Shown: positions 1 through 12,939, counted from the stretch's first letter. The stretch: DNA of 64,000 bases from Kitasatospora phosalacinea (GCF_030268885.1 NZ_BSSA01000022.1:1-64000), one strand, 5' to 3'. Numbers and translations are program-made. The notes: generated from the sequence alone by a model not told the origin.

Positions 1-72
1 CGGAAGCTAAGCCTCACAGCGCCGATGGTACTGCAGGGGGGACCCTGTGGGAGAGTAGGACGCCGCCGAACA
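1..72 (+). rRNA. rrf: 5S ribosomal RNA, 3' part
   Basis: The first bases match the 3' half of actinobacterial 5S rRNA: the GGAAGCTAAGCC segment, the GGTACTGCAGGGGGGACCC arm and the closing GCCGCCGAACA strand that pairs with the missing 5' end. The 5' half lies outside the window, so this is the end of an rRNA operon transcribed rightwards. The exact 3' end is judged from the helix and is good to a few bases. Confidence 0.93.
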
Positions 73-80
73 ATCTTTCA

Positions 81-117
81 GAGAAAGCCCCCTGACGGGA
101 TGTCAGGGGGCTTTCTC
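81..117 (+). terminator. rRNA operon terminator
   Basis: A perfect 15-bp inverted repeat (arms 81-95 and 103-117) with a 7-base loop starts about 10 bases after the 5S 3' end. Its stem is G/C-rich with an A-rich foot and T-rich distal side, as expected for an intrinsic terminator. It ends the rRNA transcript before the PAP2 gene. Confidence 0.88.
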
Positions 118-150
118 GCGTTTCCGGGGCACTGCGGGTAGCCTGCGCGA

Positions 151-1035
151 ATGCAGAACCTGACGTTGACGTGGCAAACCTCGGCCGGTGCCTCCGCGGC
201 GCTGTACGCTGCGGCGTTCGCCGTCAGGAGGGGGGTGGCTCGGCGGGCCGCGGGGGAGGTGCGGCGGCGTCGGGCGGGGACGGCGGCGGACGTGCTGCGG
301 GAGGCGGGGACGCTGCTGGCGTTGTTCGCGCTGTGGCAGGTGGTGGGGCACCTGTCGTTGATGGGGACGGACCACGCGCTGGAGCGGGCGCAGTGGATCC
401 ACCGGACGGAGGGGGATCTCGGGCTGCCGGACGAGGCGTCCTGGCAGCGGGCGGTGGTGGGGCACCCGTGGCTGGTGCAGGGGGCGAACTACTACTACGC
501 GACGATGCACTTCGGCGTGATGCTGGTGGTGCTGATGTGGCTGTTCCTGCGGCACCGGGCGCGGTACGCGTGGGTGCGGACGACGGTGGTGGCGACGACG
601 GCGGTGTGCCTGCTGATCCAGTTCGTTCCGGTGGCGCCGCCGCGGATGCTGCCGGGGAGCGGGTTCGTGGACCTCGCGGAGCAGTACGGGCAGTCGGTGT
701 ACGGCAACGCGGTGGCGGGGGTGGTGGCGGACCAGCTGTCGGCGATGCCCTCGGTGCACGTGGCCTGGTGCGTGATCACGGCGGTGGCGGTGGTCTCGGT
801 GGCGCGCGGGCCGTGGCGGTGGCTGATGGTGCTGCACCCGGTGGTGACGGTGTGGGTGGTGGTGGTGACGGCGAACCACTTCTGGGCGGACGGTCTGGTG
901 GCGGTGGTGATCCTGCTGACGGTGTACCTGGTGCAGGCGGCGGTCTCGGGGTGGCGGCAGCGGGACGGCCGGGCGGACGGGGCGCCGCGGGACGTGGTGG
1001 AGGAGCGGGAGCGCAGCGCGGTGCGGCAGGGCTGA
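151..1035 (+). CDS. PAP2-family membrane phosphatase (inositol phosphotransferase/Aur1-like)
   Basis: A 294-residue integral membrane protein with about six hydrophobic segments. Two PAP2 signature motifs are visible in the second half: AMPSVHVAW (the PSxH motif that carries a catalytic histidine) and HFWADG (the HxxxD motif). These enzymes dephosphorylate lipid phosphates or transfer head groups at the membrane; the substrate cannot be told from sequence. The Arg/Glu-rich C-terminal tail is cytoplasmic by composition. It starts 30 bases after the rRNA terminator and is probably transcribed alone; the next gene is convergent, 26 bases away. The start at 151 places a hydrophobic segment close behind it. 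The family call is firm, the specific reaction unknown. Confidence 0.85.
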   Translation: MQNLTLTWQTSAGASAALYAAAFAVRRGVARRAAGEVRRRRAGTAADVLREAGTLLALFALWQVVGHLSLMGTDHALERAQWIHRTEGDLGLPDEASWQRAVVGHPWLVQGANYYYATMHFGVMLVVLMWLFLRHRARYAWVRTTVVATTAVCLLIQFVPVAPPRMLPGSGFVDLAEQYGQSVYGNAVAGVVADQLSAMPSVHVAWCVITAVAVVSVARGPWRWLMVLHPVVTVWVVVVTANHFWADGLVAVVILLTVYLVQAAVSGWRQRDGRADGAPRDVVEERERSAVRQG

Positions 1036-1061
1036 GGGCGGCGGCGCGGGAGGGTGGTCGG

Positions 1062-1931
1062 TCAGCCGGGCTGGGCGGAGAGCAGGGCCTCGGCGAGGGC
1101 GGTGCGGTAGTAGCGGCCCGCGGTGCTGGTGGCGGCGACCAGGCGGGCGTCGAGCAGGACGGTGAGGTGGTCGTCGACGGCGGCGGGGCTGAGGCCGGTG
1201 CGGGCGGCCAGTCGGGCGGTGTCGCGCGGGCGGTCGAGCTCGGCCAGGAGGGCGGCGCGGGCGCTGCCGAGCAGCCGGCCCAGGCTGGCGGGCGGGGTGC
1301 GCGGGCCGGGGACGGGGGCGGCGGAGACGGGGTAGACGACGGCGAGGCGGCTGTGTGACGCGTCCGGGAGGAGCCAGCCGTGGCGGGCGCTGGTGGGGAC
1401 GAGGAGCAGTTCGGTCGCCGGGCGCGGGGGGAGGTCGGGGGCGGTGAGGCGGAGGCGGCCGTCGGGGAGCCAGCGGTGCTGCGGGCCGAGGTGGGGGAGG
1501 GCGGCGGGCCAGCCGTGGCGGGCGGCGCGTTCGCGGCGGGCGGTGAGGTCGGTGCGCAGGGCGTGCAGGCGGGCGGGCCATTCGGGACGGACGACGTGCT
1601 GCCACGTCCAGTCGAGGAGGTCGGCGAGGGCGGGCGGCAGGTCGGTGGCGGTGAGGTCGAGCAGGCCGGGGTCGGCGTCCGGGTCGGGGACGGGCAGGTG
1701 CAGGGCGGCGGGCCAGTCGGACGGTCGGCGGTCGGCGAGCCAGGCGGCGGAGTGCGGGGCGGCCGCGAGGTGGGCCCGGAAGGCGGGCTGGTGGGTGGCG
1801 AGCCAGTGGCGGCGCCAGGGCTCGGGGCGGATCTCGGCGAGGATGCCGACCGCGGCGACCGTCTCGACCAGGGGTGAGAGGGCGAAACGGCACGCGGCGA
1901 GGCACTCCGTACCGACCAGCCAGTGACCCAT
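1062..1931 (-). CDS. ArsR-like winged-helix transcriptional regulator
   Basis: A 289-residue protein. The last ~80 residues form a winged helix: a helix with RAALLAELDRPRDTARLAARTGLSPAAVDDHLTVLLDARLV-type organisation, in which TARLAARTGLSPAAVDDHL is the helix-turn-helix and the following residues the wing (ArsR/MarR style). The N-terminal ~190 residues are Trp/His/Leu-rich without a domain I recognise; proteins of this architecture are common in Streptomyces as ArsR-family regulators of unknown ligand. The ATG at 1931 is preferred because the reading frame upstream runs back into the exporter operon terminator and has no sensible start. The next gene upstream, also on this strand, is separated by that terminator, so it is probably monocistronic. 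Confidence 0.7.
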   Translation of the reverse strand: MGHWLVGTECLAACRFALSPLVETVAAVGILAEIRPEPWRRHWLATHQPAFRAHLAAAPHSAAWLADRRPSDWPAALHLPVPDPDADPGLLDLTATDLPPALADLLDWTWQHVVRPEWPARLHALRTDLTARRERAARHGWPAALPHLGPQHRWLPDGRLRLTAPDLPPRPATELLLVPTSARHGWLLPDASHSRLAVVYPVSAAPVPGPRTPPASLGRLLGSARAALLAELDRPRDTARLAARTGLSPAAVDDHLTVLLDARLVAATSTAGRYYRTALAEALLSAQPG

Positions 1932-1996
1932 CCGTCCCCCTCCGCACGCAGACAGTAGCAACCGGAGGTGAACGGGGCAGGGGAATGCGGGAGGTG

Positions 1997-2062
1997 CGGG
2001 GTGGACGGGAGGGGCGGTCGGAGCGGAGCGGCTCGGTCCGGCCGCCGCTCCCGCCCACCCCG
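1997..2062 (-). terminator. Terminator of the GntR/ABC exporter operon
   Basis: A long inverted repeat (arms 1997-2017 and 2042-2062; 19 of 21 positions pair) lies four bases beyond the stop of the ABC permease gene. No clear T-run follows, which is usual for actinobacteria. Confidence 0.7.
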
Positions 2063-2065
2063 CGG

Positions 2066-3082
2066 TCAGCCGAGCCGGCGGCGCAGGCCCCAGGAGGTGA
2101 GGGCGGCGAGGGCGGCGGCGAGGGCCGCGTAGAGGCCGGTCTCGGCGAGTTGGAAGGTCCAGTAGCGGTCGGCGGGCTGGTAGTCGACGGCGACGTACAG
2201 GTCGGCCCGGGCCACGCAGGAGCCGTCCGGGGGGAGGGGGCCGGAGCTCGGGCAGGGCAGGGAGGCGAGGGTGAGGACGCGGCCGGTGGCGTCGCGCGCG
2301 GGCTGCGGGGTGTGGCCGGAGAGCACCCAGCCGTCGGGGACGTCGAGGACGGCGATCATGCGGGAGTCCGGGCCGAGGCGGCCGCCCGGGGTGTCGAAGC
2401 CGGCGAACGAGCCGTGGCGGGTGGGCCCCTTGCCCAGGGCGACCAGTTCGTGGACGGGCTGCTGCAGGTGCGGGCGGACGGCCAGCGGCACCAGGACCTG
2501 GACGGCGGTGAAGACGGCCAGCGTGACGGCCATCGCGGCGAGGGTGCGGCGCAGGAACAGGCCGGTGCAGGCGCCGAGCGCGACCGCGAAGGCGGCGTAG
2601 CCGAGCGGGACGAGGCCGCGGAGGTCGAACAGCAGCGGCTGGAAGCGGTCGTGGTCGAAGCGGTCGAACGGGGCGGCGTACCAGGTCACCAGCAGGCTGA
2701 GCAGGCCGGTGGTGAGGACCGCGGCGGCGGTGGTGAGCAGCAGCTTGGCGGCCAGCCAGCGGCCGCGGGGGACGCTCTGGTTCCAGACCGTCCGGTGGGT
2801 GCCGGTCTCCAGTTCGCGGGCGATCAGCGGGGCGCCCCAGAACGCGCCGATCAGCGCGGGGGCGAGCAGCACGAGGGCACCGGCGGCGAGGTAGGCGTTG
2901 CGCCTGCCGGTGATCACCTGCTCCAGGTCGAAGCACCGGTCGATGCCGCAGTCGGTGGGCAGGCCGTGGATCTCGTGGCGCAGCCGGAGGCCGTCCACCA
3001 GCAGGTAGGCGGCGGCGAGGGCGAGGAGGGCGGCGGCGGTGAGGAACTGGGCGCGGTGCTGGCGCCAGGTCAGCCAGGTCAT
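2066..3082 (-). CDS. ABC-2 type transporter permease
   Basis: A 338-residue membrane protein with one N-terminal membrane segment right after MTWLTWRQHRAQF, a large extracellular loop (roughly residues 40-90), then five or so further segments. The MTW-TWRQ start is typical of Streptomyces permeases paired with YtrB-like ATPases. A second polar loop near residues 225-300 faces outside. Its start overlaps the ATPase stop by 4 bases, so the pair is translationally coupled. It most likely forms an exporter with that ATPase; the substrate is unknown, though GntR/YtrA-linked exporters often respond to cell-wall-active compounds. Confidence 0.85.
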   Translation of the reverse strand: MTWLTWRQHRAQFLTAAALLALAAAYLLVDGLRLRHEIHGLPTDCGIDRCFDLEQVITGRRNAYLAAGALVLLAPALIGAFWGAPLIARELETGTHRTVWNQSVPRGRWLAAKLLLTTAAAVLTTGLLSLLVTWYAAPFDRFDHDRFQPLLFDLRGLVPLGYAAFAVALGACTGLFLRRTLAAMAVTLAVFTAVQVLVPLAVRPHLQQPVHELVALGKGPTRHGSFAGFDTPGGRLGPDSRMIAVLDVPDGWVLSGHTPQPARDATGRVLTLASLPCPSSGPLPPDGSCVARADLYVAVDYQPADRYWTFQLAETGLYAALAAALAALTSWGLRRRLG

Positions 3083-3972
3083 CGTTGCGGCTCCGGGACG
3101 GGGCGGGGGTCGGCGGGCGCGGACTCGGACGGGTCGGACATGTAGTGCAGGACCAGGTCCTCCAGGCCGAGCGGCTCCATCACCCAGGACGGGTCGTCGA
3201 CGGGGGCCGCGGCGCGGACGGTGAAGGTGCTCTGGCGTCCGGTGTGCTCGGCGTGCAGGACGCGCATCCCGGCGGGCAGGGTGTCGGCGTCGCGGCGGGC
3301 GGTGGTGAGCCGGAAGTGGGTGGCGAGCAGGTCGTCGATGCCGCCCTCGGCGCGGACCCGGGAGTCGGCCAGCACGACCAGGTGGTCGCAGATCCGTTCC
3401 AGGTCGGAGAGCAGGTGGGAGGAGAGCACCACGGTGGGCTGCGGTTCGGACTCGGCGACGAACTCCATCAGGCCCTGCAGGAAGGCGCGCCGGGCCAGCG
3501 GGTCGAGGGCGGCCACCGGCTCGTCCAGCAGCAGGAGTTCGGGTCGTTTGGCGACGGCCAGGGCGAGGGCGAGCTGGGCGCGCTGGCCGCCGGAGAGCCG
3601 GCCGGCCTTCTGGGCGGGGTCGAGCCCGGCCTGTCGGACGCGGCGCTCGGCGAGGGCGGCGTCCCAGCGGGGGTTGAGCCGGGCGCCCATCCGCAGGTGG
3701 TCGCTGACGGTGAACGTCGGGTAGAGCGGGGTGTCCTGGGCGACGAAGCCGACCCGGGCGAGCTGGCCGGGCGGGGCGCCGAACACCTCGACGGTGCCGC
3801 TGGTCGGGGTGAGCAGGCCGCAGGCGAGCTGCAGCAGGGTGGACTTCCCGGCGCCGTTCGGGCCGACCAGGCCGACGACGCTCCCGGCCGGGACGCTCAG
3901 CGTGCAGTCGGTGAGGGCCGGGCGGCGGCCGTAGCGCTTGTGCAGCGCCCGGGTTTCGACGATCGCGGTCAT
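3079..3972 (-). CDS. ABC transporter ATP-binding protein
   Basis: A 297-residue ATPase. The order is a Walker A motif GPNGAGKST near residue 40, a Q-loop (VAQDTPLYPTF), the signature LSGGQ near residue 125, Walker B LLLLDEPVAALD and a switch histidine in VVLSSHLLSDLERI. The C-terminal ~85 residues form an accessory domain (RADTLPAGMRVLHAEHTG...) typical of DrrA/CcmA-like exporter ATPases. It overlaps the regulator stop (4 bases) and the permease start (4 bases), so the three genes form one operon with coupled translation. It energises the adjacent permease. Confidence 0.92.
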   Translation of the reverse strand: MTAIVETRALHKRYGRRPALTDCTLSVPAGSVVGLVGPNGAGKSTLLQLACGLLTPTSGTVEVFGAPPGQLARVGFVAQDTPLYPTFTVSDHLRMGARLNPRWDAALAERRVRQAGLDPAQKAGRLSGGQRAQLALALAVAKRPELLLLDEPVAALDPLARRAFLQGLMEFVAESEPQPTVVLSSHLLSDLERICDHLVVLADSRVRAEGGIDDLLATHFRLTTARRDADTLPAGMRVLHAEHTGRQSTFTVRAAAPVDDPSWVMEPLGLEDLVLHYMSDPSESAPADPRPVPEPQR

Positions 3973-4358
3973 CGCTCCTCTTCGGTGGGACTTCGGACGG
4001 TCTGGCGGAACAGCGCCTCGATGGACTCCTCGTCCAGTCCGGCGGCCCGGGCGGCGGCCAGCCAGCGGGCCAACTCCCGTCGCAGCGGCTCGTGTTCGGC
4101 TGCCGCGAGGGTGCCGAGGGTGCCGCTGACGAAGGTGCCGACGCCGGGCCTGGGCGAGACGAGTCCTTCGTTCTCCAGCTGGCGGTACGCCTTGAGCACG
4201 GTGTTGGGGTTGATCGCGACCTTCGCCGCGACCTCCTTGACCTTGGGCAGCCGGTCCCCCTCGGACAGCAGGCCCAGGCGCAGGGCCTGCCGCACCTGGT
4301 GGACCAGTTGCAGGTAGGGGGCGACGCCGGACCGGGGCTCGATGTGGAACTCGATCAC
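3969..4358 (-). CDS. GntR-family (YtrA subfamily) transcriptional regulator
   Basis: A 129-residue regulator. The N-terminal winged helix covers residues ~8-75 (PYLQLVHQVRQALRLGLLSEGDRLPKVKEVAAKVAINPNTVLKAYRQLENEGLV...) and is the GntR DNA-binding fold; only ~50 residues follow, the short effector tail diagnostic of the YtrA subfamily. The GTG start at 4358 is preceded by GAGG at suitable spacing. It is the first gene of a three-gene operon with an ABC exporter, and the perfect palindrome just upstream (4374-4385) suggests autoregulation, as is usual for YtrA repressors released by an inducer. Confidence 0.92.
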   Translation of the reverse strand: MIEFHIEPRSGVAPYLQLVHQVRQALRLGLLSEGDRLPKVKEVAAKVAINPNTVLKAYRQLENEGLVSPRPGVGTFVSGTLGTLAAAEHEPLRRELARWLAAARAAGLDEESIEALFRQTVRSPTEEER

Positions 4359-4373
4359 CGCAACCTCATTTAT

Positions 4374-4419
4374 CTAGGTTCCTAGCACTATAGAACTGAA
4401 GGGCCGTCAGCCCTGTCAA
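4374..4419 (-). promoter_or_regulatory. Promoter and palindromic operator of the YtrA-type operon
   Basis: Reading leftwards, TTGACA (4414-4419) is followed after 17-21 bases by the TTCTATAGT region (TATAGT at 4387-4392), then by the perfect 12-base palindrome CTAGGAACCTAG (4374-4385) where transcription should start. The palindrome lies about 16 bases before the GTG of the regulator gene. An operator at the start site fits autorepression. The -10 spacing is not ideal, so the exact hexamer is uncertain. Confidence 0.6.
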
Positions 4420-4456
4420 GTGAACGACCGCGAGCGGGAGTTGACCTGCGGACATG

Positions 4457-4496
4457 CCGGAGCCCGGGCGCCGTGGGGGTGGCGTCCGGGCTCCGG
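4457..4496 (-). terminator. Terminator downstream of the YaaH-like gene
   Basis: Arms 4457-4472 and 4481-4496 form a 16-bp stem with one mismatch and an 8-base loop. It lies 41 bases beyond the stop of the YaaH-like gene and upstream of the GntR promoter, separating the two transcription units on this strand. Confidence 0.75.
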
Positions 4497-4537
4497 GACG
4501 GGCGGTGGTGCGGCAGTGCGGTGGTGCGGCGGTCCGA

Positions 4538-5092
4538 CTACTTGACCGGCAGGGCGACCTTGCCCCAGCGACCGCCGGTCAGCTCGGCGGTGGCCGAGTA
4601 CCAGGCGGCCAGGCCGGCCACGGCGGCGACCCAGCCGCCGACCTTGCCCCAGCCGGAGGCGTCGCCGAACGCCCCGATGGCGCTGAGCACCAGGGAGACG
4701 GTCAGCAGGCCGTAGACCGCGCGGGTGAGCAGGCCGGCGCCCCAGGAGGCGGCGGTCAGGGTGAGCGCCAGCAGCGCCCACAGCAGCAGGAACAGGCCCG
4801 CGGTGTTCTTGCCGGCCGGGCCGGCCGCGGCCCAGGTCGCCCAGAAGGCGCCCAGGGTGGTGAACGCGGTGCCGCTGAAGCGGTCGCCGCCGCGGAACTG
4901 CCACAGGCCGGCGACGAACAGCGTCACGCCGCCGACCAGGTGCGCCAGCGAGGAGGCGCCGCCGGCCGAGGTGCCGCTGAGGACACCCGTGCCGAGCAGG
5001 CCGTACGCCAGCAGGGTCAGACCGAGGGCCAGGTAACCGAGCGGACCCGCGTCAGCGGATCGGGCATTCGCCCCGGAGGCTTCGTTGCTCAC
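4538..5092 (-). CDS. GPR1/FUN34/YaaH-family membrane transporter
   Basis: A 184-residue protein with six membrane segments beginning near residue 18 (GYLALGLTLLAYGLLGTGV). The short loops, the FWATWAAAGPAGKNTAGL stretch and the length fit the GPR1/FUN34/YaaH (acetate/succinate uptake) family as it occurs in Streptomyces, although the classic NPAPLGL motif is replaced by AGPLGYL. The GTG start at 5092 has AGGAG 7-8 bases upstream. It is monocistronic, with a terminator after it and a 278-base gap before it containing two GGGTAC hexamers that could be stress-sigma promoters. Transport of a small carboxylate is inferred from the family only. Confidence 0.72.
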   Translation of the reverse strand: MSNEASGANARSADAGPLGYLALGLTLLAYGLLGTGVLSGTSAGGASSLAHLVGGVTLFVAGLWQFRGGDRFSGTAFTTLGAFWATWAAAGPAGKNTAGLFLLLWALLALTLTAASWGAGLLTRAVYGLLTVSLVLSAIGAFGDASGWGKVGGWVAAVAGLAAWYSATAELTGGRWGKVALPVK

Positions 5093-5281
5093 CGGAGGCT
5101 CCTTTCACTCTGCGCCAGGGCATGGCGGGATCACGGTGAAGGGTGGGTGCGTGCGAGGTGGTGCCGGGTGCCGGGTCGTGGGCGCACCGAAGGGAGGGTG
5201 CGGCGGCTGCGGCGAATGAGAGAACCGACGGCGCGGCCGCCGGTCATGCCCTCCGGGGTGGAAGCCCCCGGTGCTTACGGT

Positions 5282-5307
5282 GTACCCGGCGGCCCGGTTT
5301 TGTACCC
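5282..5307 (-). promoter_or_regulatory. Candidate sigma-B-type promoter (two GGGTAC hexamers)
   Basis: On the minus strand GGGTAC occurs at 5302-5307 and again at 5282-5287. The second has GGGT 16 bases upstream, matching the GNNT-N14-16-GGGTAC/T pattern known for streptomycete sigma-B promoters. It lies about 190 bases before the GTG of the YaaH-like gene. This is pattern matching only; no transcript evidence is available. Confidence 0.35.
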
Positions 5308-5370
5308 TTGTGAATCACGCAGAATGAGCAAGTGTGAGCAAACCGTGACCAGTTCGGGCGGCCGTTCCGG

Positions 5371-7920
5371 TCAGTTCCGGCGCTGGGTCGGAATGCGCAG
5401 CGTCAGGATCGCCATGTCGTCGGACGGCGGCTCGGGCGCGAAGCGCTCCACCGCCCGGTGCACCCGGGCCGCGACCGCACCCGCGGTCAGGCCCGCGCAG
5501 CCGGTCAGCACCTCGACCAGGCCCTCGTCGCCGAGCATCCGGCGGCCCTCCCGGCGCTCGGTCACGCCGTCCGTCACGCACAGCAGCACCTCGCCCGGGG
5601 CCAGCACCAACTCCTCGGCGGTCAGGTCGAGTTCGTCCATCACGCCGAGCAGCGGCTGCGGCGAGGCGGCCTGGTCGACCTGGCCGTCGGTGCGCAGCCG
5701 CAGCGGCAGCGGGTGGCCGGCGCAGACCAGCGACAGCGCGGTCGAGCCGTCCTCGCGGGGCGTCAGCTCGCCGTACAGCAGGGTCAGGAAGCGGGCCCGG
5801 CTGCCCTCCTCCAGGATCGCCGCGTTCAGCCGGGTCAGGACCTGCGGGGCGCTCAGGCCCTCGCGGGCCAGCAGGCGCAGCGAGTTGCGGGCCAGGCCGG
5901 TGACCGAGGCGGCCTCCGGGCCGGTGCCGCAGACGTCGCCGATCGCGAAGCCGTAGGTGCCCTCGCGGATCGGGAACAGGTCGTAGAAGTCGCCGCCGAC
6001 CTCGTTGCCCTCGCCCGCGGCCTGGTAGAACACCTCCACCTCGACGCCCGGGATCTTCGGCAGCTCCGGCGGCAGCAGGGCGCGCTGGAAGGCCTGGCTG
6101 GTGGCGGTGCGCTCGGAGTACAGGCGGGAGTTGTCCAGGGCCAGGGCGGCCCGGCGGGAGAGGTCCTCGCCGAGCTCCAGGATCTCCTGGCGGAACCGGA
6201 CGCCGCGCCGGGTGCCCAGCACCAGCAGGCCGATCACCCGGTTGCGGGCGGACAGCGGCAGCACCACCGTCTCGCCGAGGTCCGGGCCGACCGGGTGCCC
6301 GAGCGCCCGGGCGGTCTCGGCGGGCGCCGTCCACGGGCGGGCCCCGGGGCTGGGCACCGCCTCCGGGGCGGGGGACTTGTCGAGCAGGGCGCGCAGCGCG
6401 TCGATCCGGTCCTCGTCCTCGTGCAGCACGAAGGCGAGTTCGGCGCCCGCCGTCACGTCCGGGGTGGTGTAGACGGCGCACCAGGAGGAGAGCGTGGGGA
6501 CGGCCATCTGCGCCATCAGGGCCAGTGTCTGCTCGTGCTCCAGGGTGCCGGCCAGCAGGTCGGAGGCCTCCACCAGGAAGGACAGCGAGCCGCGCCGCAG
6601 CCGCTCCAGCTCGCTCAGCCGGGCGCTCTCCAGGGCCAGCGCGATCCGGTCCGCGGCGAACTGCAGCCGCAGTGCGTCCTCGTTGTCGTAGCGGCCGGGG
6701 GCGGCCGCGGCCACCCCGAGCGAACCGGTCAGGCGACCCTCGACCTTGAGCGGGACGGTGATCAGCGAGCGCAGGTCGGTGCCGTCCAGCAGCGGGGCAG
6801 CGCCGGTCGGGCGGACCGCCAGGTCCTCGTGGACGGCGGGCAGCCGGGCCGAGTCGAAGCGGCCCGCCCCGGCGTCGATCGGCAGCCGGGAGAAGCGCCG
6901 GGACGGCCCGGCCAGGCCGGTGGCCGCGCGCAGCTCGAACTCGGTCTCGTCCTCGCTGGTGAGCAGCAGGTAGGAGGCGTCGGCGTCCAGCAGGTCGCGG
7001 GCGCGCTCGACGATCCGCTGCAGCAGGCTGGACAGGTCGTCGGGGGAGACCGGCCCGACCAGCAGGTCCAGCGGCTCGACGGCGGTGGTGGCGCCCTCCA
7101 CGGCGGCGCCGGGCGTGCCGGGGGTGCGCAGCACCGCGCGGTCGGCCTCCCGCACCAGCAGGCACAGCACGGTCGGGGTGCCGCCGCTGTCGCGCAGCCG
7201 CACGTGGGTGCCGTACACCTCCTGCACCGCGCCGTCGCCGCCGCGCACCGCGTACGAGCCCTCCCAGCGGGCCAGGCGCAGGGTGTCGCCGAGGCCGAGG
7301 CCGGGGGTCTGCGGCCAGACGGCCAGCTCGGCCCAGGGGCGGCCGAACACGGCGTCCGCGGGCCGGTGGAAGAGCGACTCGGCGTCGGCGTTCCAGTGCC
7401 GGACCCGCCCGTGGTCGTCGAGCTGCACCACGGCGACCCGCACCGGCCCGTCCGCGGCCGGCAGCTCGCCGCCGGGCAGGCTGGGCAGCGCGTACCGGGT
7501 GCCGGGGTGCTGCTCGGGCAGGGCCAGGCGGAACCAGACGGTCTTGCGCCCGGCCGCGTACTCCACGCCCCAGCTGCTGGACAGCGCCGAGCACATCAGC
7601 AGGCCGCGGCCGCCCTCGCCGTCCGGGTCGGCGTACCGCTCGGAGTTCATCGTCACGTTGGCGAAGGAGGGCAGGCCGCGCTCCGGGTGCCGGTCGCTGA
7701 CCTCGATCCGGACGGTCTCCTCCTCCTGGAGGCAGACCACCTCGGCGGCCGTCCCGGCGTGCACCACCGCGTTGGTGACCAGCTCGCTGACCAGCACCAC
7801 GGCGTCGTCCACCACCTCGGGCACGCCCCACCCGAGCAGGGCGTCCCGGACGAAGCCGCGGGCCGCGGCGGCCGACCGGTCGACCGGTTCGAAGGTGGCG
7901 GCTGTGCGCGCGGTGACCAC
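5371..7920 (-). CDS. osaC: OsaC-like multidomain protein: RsbW-type kinase, PAS, two GAF and SpoIIE/PP2C phosphatase
   Basis: An 849-residue soluble protein. Domains in order: a GHKL ATPase of the RsbW type (residues ~1-135, with N-box SELVTNAVVH at ~45-54, SDRHPERG and a GEGGRGL lid), a PAS-like region (~160-260), a GAF domain (~300-450), a second GAF (~470-600) and a PP2C/SpoIIE phosphatase (~620-845) with its metal aspartates in GGDFYD, GDVCGTG, VTDGVTE and SDDMA. This is the layout of S. coelicolor OsaC, which modulates sigma-B after osmotic stress (from memory), and, as there, the gene is divergent from the OsaA/OsaB genes. The GTG at 7920 is chosen because GAGGAG sits 8 bases upstream; a GTG at 7926 is possible, and the same frame is open to 8094. 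Confidence 0.87.
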   Translation of the reverse strand: MVTARTAATFEPVDRSAAAARGFVRDALLGWGVPEVVDDAVVLVSELVTNAVVHAGTAAEVVCLQEEETVRIEVSDRHPERGLPSFANVTMNSERYADPDGEGGRGLLMCSALSSSWGVEYAAGRKTVWFRLALPEQHPGTRYALPSLPGGELPAADGPVRVAVVQLDDHGRVRHWNADAESLFHRPADAVFGRPWAELAVWPQTPGLGLGDTLRLARWEGSYAVRGGDGAVQEVYGTHVRLRDSGGTPTVLCLLVREADRAVLRTPGTPGAAVEGATTAVEPLDLLVGPVSPDDLSSLLQRIVERARDLLDADASYLLLTSEDETEFELRAATGLAGPSRRFSRLPIDAGAGRFDSARLPAVHEDLAVRPTGAAPLLDGTDLRSLITVPLKVEGRLTGSLGVAAAAPGRYDNEDALRLQFAADRIALALESARLSELERLRRGSLSFLVEASDLLAGTLEHEQTLALMAQMAVPTLSSWCAVYTTPDVTAGAELAFVLHEDEDRIDALRALLDKSPAPEAVPSPGARPWTAPAETARALGHPVGPDLGETVVLPLSARNRVIGLLVLGTRRGVRFRQEILELGEDLSRRAALALDNSRLYSERTATSQAFQRALLPPELPKIPGVEVEVFYQAAGEGNEVGGDFYDLFPIREGTYGFAIGDVCGTGPEAASVTGLARNSLRLLAREGLSAPQVLTRLNAAILEEGSRARFLTLLYGELTPREDGSTALSLVCAGHPLPLRLRTDGQVDQAASPQPLLGVMDELDLTAEELVLAPGEVLLCVTDGVTERREGRRMLGDEGLVEVLTGCAGLTAGAVAARVHRAVERFAPEPPSDDMAILTLRIPTQRRN

Positions 7921-8276
7921 GGCCACGTCTCCTCTGCTGCTGGTCCGACGGAAGGTCGGGAAGCTTGCGGGCGGTGCGGCGGACGCGGTGCGGCCCCGCC
8001 CAGGCCCGGTGCGGCCCTCCACCCTACTTTCCGGTTGGTACCCAGTGGGGCCGGGGCGCCGAAACAGGCCCCTGGGAGTGATTTCGTTCACCACTTTCCC
8101 TGCTCGTCGAGAAAACCCTCCGCAACCGGTCCGACACCGGGGACGGGTCCTGCCACACTGGGGGGTCCGCGTGCCGTCACCGCCGCAGTACGGTCGAGGG
8201 GGACGGCGCGGGAGCGACGGCCGGACGCCTTCTCCTCCCGCGGCGGTGAACCGAGTCAGGACCTGGGAGGGCCCCG
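7921..8276. promoter_or_regulatory. Divergent intergenic region osaC / osaA
   Basis: 356 bases separate the divergent starts of the OsaC-like and OsaA-like genes, so promoters for both must lie here. On the minus strand GGGTAC occurs at 8038-8043 with GTTT 18 bases upstream, two bases too far for the sigma-B pattern. No clear -35/-10 pair is visible on the plus strand. I see no RNA gene, although the osaC frame stays open for 58 codons beyond the chosen start. Confidence 0.4.
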
Positions 8277-12899
<4,623 letters not shown>

Positions 12900-12905
12900 C
12901 CGCCA

Positions 12906-12939
12906 CCCGCGGGGGCCCGCTCCGGCTGGCCCCCGCGGG
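12906..12939 (+). terminator. Hairpin after the OsaA-like gene
   Basis: A perfect 12-bp stem (12906-12917 / 12928-12939) with a 10-base loop begins 7 bases after the osaA stop. It could end the transcript or attenuate readthrough into the response-regulator gene 165 bases further on. Confidence 0.65.

Noticed and set aside
1062..2936. A minus-strand frame that fuses the winged-helix regulator to 335 upstream codons
   Set aside because: The extra part is antisense-like low-complexity sequence within the ABC permease gene and crosses a terminator. The ATG at 1931 gives a normal protein.
8038..8043. A sigma-B promoter for osaC based on GGGTAC
   Set aside because: The nearest GNNT element is 18 bases upstream, outside the 14-16 range, so I do not list it as a promoter. 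It remains possible with a relaxed spacer.
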